Shown here in pieces: positions 34,402 through 41,608 of a stretch of DNA of 64,000 nt. The translations under genes and the position numbers were made by a program. Position 1 is the first letter of the stretch. Each line of letters begins with the position of its first letter. Under the pieces are notes generated by a model. The model worked only from the letters and a program-made list of their open reading frames with translations. It had not been told where the DNA came from and searched no databases. Location of the stretch: contig NZ_AP026802.1 in NCBI RefSeq assembly GCF_033095985.1, positions 1,674,001-1,738,000 of the forward strand, written 5' to 3'. This stretch comes from Xylocopilactobacillus apicola. Its GTDB lineage: Bacteria; Bacillota; Bacilli; Lactobacillales; Lactobacillaceae.

Positions 34402-35206
34402 TTTTTTCCATCAATTCATTGATTTCATTAACGATCGTCTGATCAGTTGAATCGTTTCCTTCTACTGGTAAGCCTTGATCCTGAAATTTTTTAATATAAT
34501 TTTCGTTGACTAATTGATACTTGTCAGCCGAATTCTTAACCCACATACTTTTAGAACTCCAACCCAATGAATAACTCTTGTCAGGGTCAATGATCGTCTC
34601 ACCTTCAGGGATCATGTCTTTAGTTACTTTAGTAAGGTTAACGACTAACTCCGTCCCAATTCGTGCAACCGGAAAATCTTCACGCTCTGAGAAAATTTCT
34701 TCGCTTAGCTGTTGTTCAGACAAATTAGAATTCATCCCGTCACTTAAATTGCGCCGTGTATTAAATCCCCCCTGCTGGTAAACATAGACCATCTTGCCGA
34801 CTAAATCCTTGCTTTTGGCAGTTAAACCTTGATTAACGTAGATTGAAAGAATCGTAACCGCCATATTTTTTGCTTCGGGAACTTTCGTCCAGTTAGTAAC
34901 CACTCCCTGAACCGTCGCCGAAGACTTTTGATCCATTTCAGCTAAATTTTTCCCGTGTCCAATCCCAAAACATTCGGTTGCTCCGTAAGTTTCTAAACTT
35001 ATATTTTTGATCTCTGCCGCCTGTTTTTGTCCATCTTTTTGCGCTTTAGCTAAAATTTCAGCATAGGTGGGTTTAGCTGGCGTTTTAACGGTTGTTTGTT
35101 CTTCTGCATTTGACAAAACTGTCTTGGGTCTCAAGGCATAAACTCCCCCACCGATCACCATAACTGAGCCGCACACTCCTAAAATAATTAAATTTCTATT
35201 TTTCAT
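34328..35206 (-). CDS. Secreted/membrane-anchored protein with sensor domain A (3' end fused to the next gene's signal)
   Basis: 292 residues. An N-terminal hydrophobic segment (LIILGVCGSVMVIGGGVYAL) anchors or exports it. The domain from about residue 60 to 230 has MDQKSSATVQGVVTNWTKVP, VTILSIYVNQGLTAKSKDL, VYVYQQGGFNTRRN and DFPVARIGTELVVNL. The same domain forms the outer part of two anti-sigma factors nearby. The related proteins end at INxLxxKN. Here the frame runs on through MEKN into the signal peptide of the following broken gene and stops at 34328. One more A in the run at 34401-34407 would restore a stop, so the last 20 residues are probably not native. It lies 29 bases after anti-sigma 1, in the same operon. 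Confidence 0.7.
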   Translation of the reverse strand: MKNRNLIILGVCGSVMVIGGGVYALRPKTVLSNAEEQTTVKTPAKPTYAEILAKAQKDGQKQAAEIKNISLETYGATECFGIGHGKNLAEMDQKSSATVQGVVTNWTKVPEAKNMAVTILSIYVNQGLTAKSKDLVGKMVYVYQQGGFNTRRNLSDGMNSNLSEQQLSEEIFSEREDFPVARIGTELVVNLTKVTKDMIPEGETIIDPDKSYSLGWSSKSMWVKNSADKYQLVNENYIKKFQDQGLPVEGNDSTDQTIVNEINELMEKNDEKNNRFLVSICVGLTLFVSGCA

Positions 35207-35235
35207 TTTTAAATTCCTTTCTGGGTTTCTTTAAG

Positions 35236-36738
35236 TTAATTCTTTGCAGTCAAGCGATTAATTTCAGCGGTGATCTCTTGATCCCCTGCTGAATTACCTT
35301 CGACTGGTATGCCAAGTGCCTGCTCGAATTGATATTGTCCGCCTTCATTTTTGACCCATATGCTCTTTTCTCCTTGAAATAATGAATAACTTTTATTAAG
35401 ATCAATGACCTTTTCGCCTTTAGGTAGCGTATTCTTACTTACTTTAGCGAGATTCAAAACGACCTCGGTTCCGATCCGCGCAACCGGAAAATCTAAACGC
35501 TCATAGAAAATTTCTTGGTTTAACTCTTGTTCAGATAAAGTGCTGCTCATCCCATTTAAGATGTTGCGCCTGGTATTGTAGCCACCCTGCTGGTATACGT
35601 AAATCGTCTTGCCAGCTAAATTCTTGCTTTTGGCGGTTAAGCCACGGTATACGTAAACTGAAAGAATTGTGACCGCAGTGTTTTTCGCATTGGGAACCTT
35701 TGTCCAGGCGGTAACAACTCCTTCGACGGTCGCTGATGATTTTTGATCCATCTCCGCAAAATTTTTAGCGTAGCCGATCCTTACTTCTGCTGGCTTATTA
35801 TAAGTTTCTCGCGGAATCTGGTAAATTTTGTTCTCCTGTGTTCGACCAGATTTCCGAGCTTTCGCTAAAACTGCTAGATACTTGGTTCGAGCGGGAGTCA
35901 CACCGTGCTTCACCATCTGGTTGATTTTTGCTTCTTCCTCTTGATCAGTCTTTTTTTCGGCGGGACTTAAATCGGCTGGTCGATGCAGCGTGAATTGTTT
36001 AGCTTTTGGTGTGCGATAGAAAATATTATGATCTTGAGCCGTGAAATTTGCTCTATTTGCATAACTCGGAATCTTTATAACGACTTCGGTACCCGGCGCC
36101 GCCGGATCATAACCGTTCGTTTGGACAATTGAATTGTTCTGTTTGCCGCCCGGAACTTTGATTGTCATAGTTTTCCCTTCAATCCTTGGGTCACCATCGT
36201 AAACTTTCTCTACAAAAACTTGATAGATCGTATTTTCAGATGAAAAGCTAGTCTTGGTGATCAAGCTCTTAAAGTGATTAAATGGAATTGAAACACTTGA
36301 TATCGACATCGCAGTAGTATCGTCTGAAAACTGAATGGCAGTTTTATTGGTATCTTCTTCAGCCGCCTTTGGCCTTGGTGCTATACGTGGAGCACTTTTT
36401 AATTCTTCTTCGAAGGAAATTTTATTCTTAAACGCCTGAGCCCGAGCTTTTTGAAGCGCCGTTCTGGTTTTTTTTCTTTTTGTTGACTGAGTTTCTGGCT
36501 TCTTTACAGTCATTCTTGCAGCAAAAATCGTAGCGCCGACGGCAAGAAATATCACCGCCGCTGCTAAAATTGCTCGAAGTTTAAACTTAACTTTTCGTTT
36601 AGGGTGAATTTTCTGCTGCAAACTTGCTTCGATATCTTTTTGATCAAAGGAATTAAATGGTTGGTCGAACTCTTTTAAATAATTATCTAGCTGCTGATCA
36701 GTTAATTTAGTTAATGGAAGTTCATGCCTCGCACTCAT
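35236..36738 (-). CDS. Anti-sigma factor 1 with two extracytoplasmic sensor domains (B + A)
   Basis: 500 residues. The cytoplasmic part (1-55) has ELPLTKLTDQQLDNYLKEFD, shared with the other anti-sigma factors here and the likely sigma-binding region; a Lys/Arg-rich stretch precedes the single membrane segment LRAILAAAVIFLAVGATIFA. Outside are domain B (SLITKTSF, VFVEKVYDGDPRIEGKTMTI, YDPAAPGTEVVIKI) and domain A (MDQKSSATVEGVVTAWTKVP, GKTIYVYQQGGYNTRRN, ARIGTEVVLNL). It overlaps the sigma gene by TAATG, the usual translational coupling of such pairs. It presumably holds sigma 1 until an envelope signal is sensed; the signal is unknown. No zinc-finger (ZAS) motif is seen. Confidence 0.8.
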   Translation of the reverse strand: MSARHELPLTKLTDQQLDNYLKEFDQPFNSFDQKDIEASLQQKIHPKRKVKFKLRAILAAAVIFLAVGATIFAARMTVKKPETQSTKRKKTRTALQKARAQAFKNKISFEEELKSAPRIAPRPKAAEEDTNKTAIQFSDDTTAMSISSVSIPFNHFKSLITKTSFSSENTIYQVFVEKVYDGDPRIEGKTMTIKVPGGKQNNSIVQTNGYDPAAPGTEVVIKIPSYANRANFTAQDHNIFYRTPKAKQFTLHRPADLSPAEKKTDQEEEAKINQMVKHGVTPARTKYLAVLAKARKSGRTQENKIYQIPRETYNKPAEVRIGYAKNFAEMDQKSSATVEGVVTAWTKVPNAKNTAVTILSVYVYRGLTAKSKNLAGKTIYVYQQGGYNTRRNILNGMSSTLSEQELNQEIFYERLDFPVARIGTEVVLNLAKVSKNTLPKGEKVIDLNKSYSLFQGEKSIWVKNEGGQYQFEQALGIPVEGNSAGDQEITAEINRLTAKN

Positions 36739-37286
36739 TAAAGTAAATCCTCCCTTTCCATCAATTGCTGCATAATCGGTTTAATTTTCTTTTTGCCTTG
36801 ATAAAGCCGATTGTTGACCTCAGTTAAACTTAAATTTAAGTTTTTACTGATCACCGCAGGTTTTAATTCCATAAAAAAACGTTCAAAACAAATTCTCTTC
36901 GTCGGCTCTGTCAGCGTTTCAAGCGCCGCAAATAAGATCTGCCAAACCAAGTCATTCTTAGCTTGCGGAGCAGGAATTGTTTCTAAAATAAAGTCGTCAG
37001 TTTCTGTCGGATCATTTTGATCACGCAATTTGTTTAAGGCCATGCTCTTAGTCATCAAAGCTAAGTAGTTCTTAAGCGATCCCCGTGTAGAATCATATTT
37101 AGCCGGATGCTGCCAAAATCGCCAAAAGACGTCTGTGACCAATTCTTTTACCTCCGATGAGCTTGTCTGTTTACCCAAAACGGAATATGCTACTGCCCAC
37201 AGGAGCTTCGAATAATGATTCACCAATTCATTAAAAACCGATTCATCTCGATTCTTAATCGCCGCAGCAGTCTGTTGGTCGTCCAT
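36738..37286 (-). CDS. ECF-type RNA polymerase sigma factor 1
   Basis: 182 residues. Region 2 is FNELVNHYSKLLWAVAYSVL then ELVTDVFWRFWQHPAKYD (core-binding and -10 recognition). Region 4 is a C-terminal helix-turn-helix with TKRICFERFFMELKPAVISK and LSLTEVNNRLYQGKKKIKPI. The start is MDDQQTAAAI at 37286, matching sigma 2 and 3, with GGAGAG upstream; the frame extends five residues further but without support. It is coupled to anti-sigma 1. It probably directs transcription of envelope genes and perhaps of its own operon through the shared motif upstream. Confidence 0.88.
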   Translation of the reverse strand: MDDQQTAAAIKNRDESVFNELVNHYSKLLWAVAYSVLGKQTSSSEVKELVTDVFWRFWQHPAKYDSTRGSLKNYLALMTKSMALNKLRDQNDPTETDDFILETIPAPQAKNDLVWQILFAALETLTEPTKRICFERFFMELKPAVISKNLNLSLTEVNNRLYQGKKKIKPIMQQLMEREDLL

Positions 37287-37448
37287 TAATTTTCTCTCCA
37301 TCTCAAGTTTTCAATTAATTCTCATAATCTTATAATTTTAGCGTTTATTCTTTTCTACATTGGGCATTCGATAAAAAAGGACACTCATGATAATCAAAGG
37401 AATCATCATCTTTCGCATTATCCCCCATTTCCTAAAACCATATCACCA

Positions 37449-37479
37449 TATATACACAAGTTTTCGAGAAAATACTTAA
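37449..37479 (-). promoter_or_regulatory. Shared promoter-like motif upstream of sigma 1
   Basis: On the minus strand TTAAGTATT, 14 bases, TGTATATA. The same two blocks at the same 14-base gap precede sigma 2 and sigma 3. It lies about 163 bases before the sigma 1 start, leaving a long leader. Autoregulation by an ECF sigma factor is inferred. Confidence 0.5.
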
Positions 37480-37504
37480 AAATTTGCAAAAAAAAACCAG
37501 ATAT

Positions 37505-38407
37505 TTATCTGAGATTTTTTTGAATTAACTCGTTGATTTGATTAGTGATTGCCTTGTCAACGCTCTGATCACTTTTGCTGACTGGCTCGTACTGACCGGT
37601 CGAATTTTTGATCCACATGCTTTGTTCGTCAAAACCAAGCGCGTAACTTTTCCCCGGATCAAAAACTTTCGCTCCTTGAGGTAAATTATTTGGCGTAATC
37701 TTATTTAGATTAACAACCAATTCAGTCCCAATGCGAGCGACCGGAAAATCTGTCTGTTCGTAAAAAACTTCTTCATTTGATTGAGCTGGCGTTAAGGTAT
37801 TGGGTCTTCCGTCCAACATGTCCCCCCGCTTGTTAAATCCACCTCGTTGATAAACATAAATCGTCTTACCCGCCAAATCTTTACTCTTATCTGTCAAAAC
37901 CTGATGAACATAAATCGATAAGATTGTTACCGAACTATTCTTAGCGCCCGGCACCTTGGTCCAATTAGTAACGACACCTTGAACTGTCGCCGAAGACTTC
38001 TGATTCATGTCACTAAAGTTTTCATAAGAAAAAGCATAAGTCTCAGCTCCCTTAAAATAATTTTCTTTAGGTACTTGCTGCAGTTCTTTTGCCTGCTTCT
38101 CTCCGTCCTTCTTGGCTTGTTTTAAAACAATTGAATACTTAGCCGGAGCCGAACTTTTCACAGGAACTTTCTGGAGTTCTCTAGCAGCAAATAATCCTCC
38201 CCCCACGACTAGAAGCAACAAAGCCGCAGTAAGAATCAGCCAGGTGTTTACCTTCATTACCCGCTTTGGATGCTTTTTTTTCTGCAAATTTGCTTCGATT
38301 CGTTTTTGATCATCGATCGTAAAAGGTTGATCGAGCTCTTTTAAATACAGCTCCAACTGTTGATCAGTCAATTTAGTTAATGGAAATTCATGTTTTACAC
38401 TCGTCAC
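37505..38407 (-). CDS. Anti-sigma factor 2 with sensor domain A
   Basis: 300 residues from a GTG that overlaps the sigma 2 stop (GTGA). The inner part has EFPLTKLTDQQLELYLKELD, nearly as in anti-sigma 1. One membrane segment (WLILTAALLLLVVGGGLFAA) follows a basic patch. Outside is a single domain A: MNQKSSATVQGVVTNWTKVP, VTILSIYVHQVLTDKSKDL, IYVYQRGGFNKRGD and DFPVARIGTELVVNL. It ends INELIQKNLR. It lacks domain B, so it may sense a different or simpler cue than anti-sigma 1. A small hairpin (CAGAT/ATCTG) next to the stop may end the transcript. Confidence 0.8.
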   Translation of the reverse strand: MTSVKHEFPLTKLTDQQLELYLKELDQPFTIDDQKRIEANLQKKKHPKRVMKVNTWLILTAALLLLVVGGGLFAARELQKVPVKSSAPAKYSIVLKQAKKDGEKQAKELQQVPKENYFKGAETYAFSYENFSDMNQKSSATVQGVVTNWTKVPGAKNSSVTILSIYVHQVLTDKSKDLAGKTIYVYQRGGFNKRGDMLDGRPNTLTPAQSNEEVFYEQTDFPVARIGTELVVNLNKITPNNLPQGAKVFDPGKSYALGFDEQSMWIKNSTGQYEPVSKSDQSVDKAITNQINELIQKNLR

Positions 38408-38952
38408 AATAAATCCTCCCTCTCCATCAGGTCCTGCATAATTGGTTTGATTTTCTTTTTACCTTGATAAAGGCGATTATTAACCTCAGTTAAACTCAAA
38501 TTTAATTTTTTACTAATGTCTGCGGGCTTCAATTCCATAAAAAAACGTTCAAAACAAATTCTCTTGGTTGGTTCCGTCAGCGTCTCAAGTGCTGCAAATA
38601 AAGTTTGCCAGACCAAATCATTGTCGGCTTGCGGGGCAGGAATTGTTTCCAAAATAAATTGATCAACTTCTGATATTTCTACCTGACCACGCAATCTATT
38701 TAAGGCCATACTCTTGGTCAACAAAGCCAAGTAGTTCTTAAGCGTTCCCCGCGTAGAATCATATTTAGCCGGATGCTGCCAAAAACGCCAAAATACATCA
38801 CTGACTAATTCAGCAACATCCGAAGCACTCGTTCGCTTCTGCAAAATTGAATAAGCCACCGCCCACAGCAACCTAGAGTATCGATTAACCAATTCATCAA
38901 ATACTTGCTCATCGCGATTCTCAATCGCTGTTACAATCTGTTGGTCGTCCAT
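38404..38952 (-). CDS. ECF-type RNA polymerase sigma factor 2
   Basis: 182 residues, a close paralog of sigma 1 (for example TKRICFERFFMELKPADISK and NNRLYQGKKKIKPIM are almost identical). Region 2 has DVFWRFWQHPAKYDSTRGTL. It is coupled by a four-base overlap to anti-sigma 2. The near identity of regions 2 and 4 with sigma 1 suggests both may read the same promoters, so the two systems may cross-talk. Confidence 0.88.
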   Translation of the reverse strand: MDDQQIVTAIENRDEQVFDELVNRYSRLLWAVAYSILQKRTSASDVAELVSDVFWRFWQHPAKYDSTRGTLKNYLALLTKSMALNRLRGQVEISEVDQFILETIPAPQADNDLVWQTLFAALETLTEPTKRICFERFFMELKPADISKKLNLSLTEVNNRLYQGKKKIKPIMQDLMEREDLL

Positions 38953-39001
38953 TCACTAATTCTTCCTCTCTCCTAAAAACCCGCTCCTTTATTTTTCGCA
39001 T

Positions 39002-39032
39002 TATATACACCAAATTTATCAAAAATACTTAA
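39002..39032 (-). promoter_or_regulatory. Shared promoter-like motif upstream of sigma 2
   Basis: On the minus strand TTAAGTATT, 14 bases, TGTATATA, identical in both blocks and gap to the sigma 1 motif. It ends about 50 bases before the sigma 2 start codon. Confidence 0.55.
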
Positions 39033-39081
39033 ACATTAGCAAAAAAAATCCCAGATATTTATCTGAGATTCAAACATAATC

Positions 39082-40455
39082 CTATTTTAAAGGCAATCTT
39101 AGCCAATCGTAATTTGGCGAATTTAAGTCATCTGAGCCACGACCCGCTATATCGAACTGCAAAAACGGTTTGTAATCCTGAGGATTGATCACCAGATACC
39201 CATAAGTAATAATTTTACTTTCGTGAGCTTTGAGCGAACCAATATTAGTAAAATAATCGTGCTCTCCTGAACCATGCGGCAAAGCAATTACCGGTTCAGC
39301 AAAGCCTTGGTACGGCGATGAATAAACTGACTCATCGAGAACAAATTGTTGATCAACGGACTTTAACAACTTTAAATTGGGGGGATTAATCCCAAACTTT
39401 TCGATATTTTCCGTCGAGTCGTTGGTAACTTTCAGCTTAATTTCGCAAAAATATGGCTGAATAGTTAAACTTTTAATTTTATGATCGATTGTTTTTTTGC
39501 CATCTCCACGCCGATACAGCTCTCCTTCAAAAGGCGTCAAATTCCCGTCTGATGCGACCATTTTATCTGGATTTATCGCTGCATCTTTAGAAAGATCAAA
39601 TTTAGCTGGCACCGTTTTGGAAATATTTACCGCCAGCGGTTCAATCCTTACAGTTGAATTCTTTGAATCTTGTTGGGTGAAAGTCGTTTTAAAATCCTTA
39701 ATCCTCGGATTATTAGCTTGTAAAATAGACGGAATTTTGCGAGCTTGTTGGTAAAGCTGATCTAGTGCAATTTCTGGAGCTGCCTGACCCGCAGCGGCAG
39801 GAGTTAACGACATCCCCGTGATTATTTTCTCGGCTTCCTCTTTTGAAACTTCTGAACCAAAAAATAGTTGCACCACTCGCTGCTCTTTTTCGAATAAGAC
39901 TAAAGCCTCAAATAATTGTTCATTGCCACGATGTTTTGGCACCAGATAAACGGTGTGCCCATTAATTAACTTTTGGTCGAACTGTTTCGAATTTGGAATT
40001 TCAATTTTTGTTTCATCCTTTGGACGGTAAAGTAGTGCAGAAAAATAAGATTCAACTTTTTGTGGATCGCCGTATGAAATTTCTTCTGAATTCTTGGATT
40101 TAGTCCAATTATTTAGCAAGTAAGAAAATTTCACCTGATAGTGCTTGTTATCTGCATTATTGTTTTTAACTATTAGGGTGGTCAGAAATCCATCGCGATG
40201 AGTCACTGCTTCCCAAATTTTATTAGCCGCAAGTGCTGTACCTGGTAAGACTACTAACAATATAGCTGCTGCAATTAGAGCTTTGATAGGTCTTGAAAAT
40301 CTTCGCCGCTTCGAATGTATTTTCTGCTGCAGATTCCTCTTAATTCGATTTTGATTGTCAGCTGAATACGAGCTATCTAGTGCGTTAATCATTTCATCGA
40401 GTTGTTGCTCCGTTAAACTATTTAACGGTGATTCATGTTCTAATTTATGATTCAT
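39082..40455 (-). CDS. Anti-sigma factor 3, membrane protein with a different large sensor domain
   Basis: 457 residues. The inner part ESPLNSLTEQQLDEMINALD resembles the other two. A basic stretch (HSKRRRFSRPIK) precedes the membrane segment ALIAAAILLVVLPGTALA. The outer 370 residues share no motif with domains A/B. They have a DUF4367-like lipoprotein-type half (VYLVPKHRGNEQLFEALVLF) and a beta-rich half with VTNDSTENIEKFGINPPNLK and YDWLRLPLK. It overlaps sigma 3 by four bases (ATGA). So the sigma-binding module is conserved and the sensor was exchanged. The signal is unknown. Confidence 0.75.
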   Translation of the reverse strand: MNHKLEHESPLNSLTEQQLDEMINALDSSYSADNQNRIKRNLQQKIHSKRRRFSRPIKALIAAAILLVVLPGTALAANKIWEAVTHRDGFLTTLIVKNNNADNKHYQVKFSYLLNNWTKSKNSEEISYGDPQKVESYFSALLYRPKDETKIEIPNSKQFDQKLINGHTVYLVPKHRGNEQLFEALVLFEKEQRVVQLFFGSEVSKEEAEKIITGMSLTPAAAGQAAPEIALDQLYQQARKIPSILQANNPRIKDFKTTFTQQDSKNSTVRIEPLAVNISKTVPAKFDLSKDAAINPDKMVASDGNLTPFEGELYRRGDGKKTIDHKIKSLTIQPYFCEIKLKVTNDSTENIEKFGINPPNLKLLKSVDQQFVLDESVYSSPYQGFAEPVIALPHGSGEHDYFTNIGSLKAHESKIITYGYLVINPQDYKPFLQFDIAGRGSDDLNSPNYDWLRLPLK

Positions 40456-40991
40456 TGCCCCTCCTCTTCTAGCAATTGCCGCAAAATCGGTCTAATTTTT
40501 TTCTTCCCTTGGTAAAGACGATTATTTACTTCAGTTACGCTGAGATTAAGCCGTTCACTAATAACCGCGGGCTTTAACTCCAAGAAAAATCTTTGGAAAC
40601 AAATTTTCTTCGTCGGTTCGTTTAAAGCCTCAATCGCCTTAAACAGTGCCTGCCAGAAAATTTCGTTGTTTACTTTCGGCGCTTCAACGTTCTCAAGTAG
40701 AAAATCGTCAGAAGAAGTAAGCGGACTTTGTTTAAGATGTAACTTATTGATCGCCATGCTGCGAGTCAACATCGTTAAATATTGTTTTAATGAACCGCGG
40801 TTTGCATCAAATTTTTCAGGCTGTTGCCAAAAACGCCAAAAAACATCGCTGACTAATTCTTCAACATCGGCTCGATTCCCCATAATTGAAAAAGCCACCA
40901 CCCACAATAATTTTGAGTATTTACTGACAACTTTATCAAAGGCTACTTCATCTCGTCGCATCACCGCCGTGGCAATCCATTGATCATCCAT
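40452..40991 (-). CDS. ECF-type RNA polymerase sigma factor 3
   Basis: 179 residues. Region 2 is FDKVVSKYSKLLWVVAFSIM and ELVSDVFWRFWQQPEKFDAN. Region 4 is TKKICFQRFFLELKPAVISE with LSVTEVNNRLYQGKKKIRPI. It is paralogous to sigma 1 and 2 but more distant. Ribosome site AAAGGAG. It is the first gene of the leftmost-read unit and the third of three tandem pairs, so local duplication is likely. Confidence 0.88.
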   Translation of the reverse strand: MDDQWIATAVMRRDEVAFDKVVSKYSKLLWVVAFSIMGNRADVEELVSDVFWRFWQQPEKFDANRGSLKQYLTMLTRSMAINKLHLKQSPLTSSDDFLLENVEAPKVNNEIFWQALFKAIEALNEPTKKICFQRFFLELKPAVISERLNLSVTEVNNRLYQGKKKIRPILRQLLEEEGQ

Positions 40992-41011
40992 TTAAAGACT
41001 CCTTTCACTAA

Positions 41012-41042
41012 AATATACAAGATTTAAATCCAAAACTCTTAA
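41012..41042 (-). promoter_or_regulatory. Shared promoter-like motif upstream of sigma 3 (diverged)
   Basis: On the minus strand TTAAGAGTT, 14 bases, TGTATATT: seven of nine and seven of eight positions match the motifs before sigma 1 and 2, with the same gap. It ends about 20 bases before the start codon. Confidence 0.5.
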
Positions 41043-41070
41043 TTTTGAGCAAAAAATAAGGTGAATTCCT

Positions 41071-41325
41071 TTGTGGGAATTGATCTGGTCGGGAAATTAC
41101 GAAGCAGCTGATCACATCAGTAAACGGGGGCGTAAGATTCTTTACCAAATGGTGATGAATATTGTTTCAGCTACCAGCAGTCGTTCCTCTAAGCAGATGC
41201 ATGTTTCTGTTTATTACCGAAACAAAAAGCAATCCGCTCCGTCTCATTCGACGAAGAAGATTGCCATTGCTTCGATGCACCGCCTGCTTAGAACGATATG
41301 CATCCTGATTACAAGATTACCATAA
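41071..41325 (+). mobile_element. IS110-family transposase remnant (C-terminal part)
   Basis: About 84 residues resemble the end of IS110-type transposases (Transposase_20 domain): DHISKRGRKILYQMVMNIVS, ATSSRSSK, YYRNKKQ and MHRLLRTICILI. The N-terminal catalytic RuvC-like part is absent and the frame has no proper start. No terminal inverted repeats are seen (normal for IS110). The remnant marks an old insertion at the right edge of the sigma cluster. From 41326 to 41576 only AT-rich sequence without a supported gene is seen. Confidence 0.65.
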
Positions 41326-41576
41326 CACCATTTTGAAAAAAATCAGCGATGGTGGCTTATTTAGCGTAGGAAAAAAAGAATATTCAAGTATATTTTAGTG
41401 ATTAGCGATGATTGAATTTGAAAATTATGAAGCAAAATTTCTAGTTGAGATCACTTAAAATATTTTTGAGTTTGAATTTAAAAACTCAGAAATCAGGATC
41501 ATTTATAAAAAACAAGGAACAATTTGTCCCTTGCTAATTAATCAAAATAAAATTTCAAAATTGCTTGACTAATCGT

Positions 41577-41600
41577 AGAAAAAAGCCCACAACGTGAGCT
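41577..41600 (-). terminator. Terminator of surface protein copy 2
   Basis: Read on the minus strand, AGCTCAC-GTT-GTGGGCT forms a 7-bp stem with one G-U pair, followed by six T, eight bases past the stop. Confidence 0.75.
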
Positions 41601-41608
41601 CTTAATAA

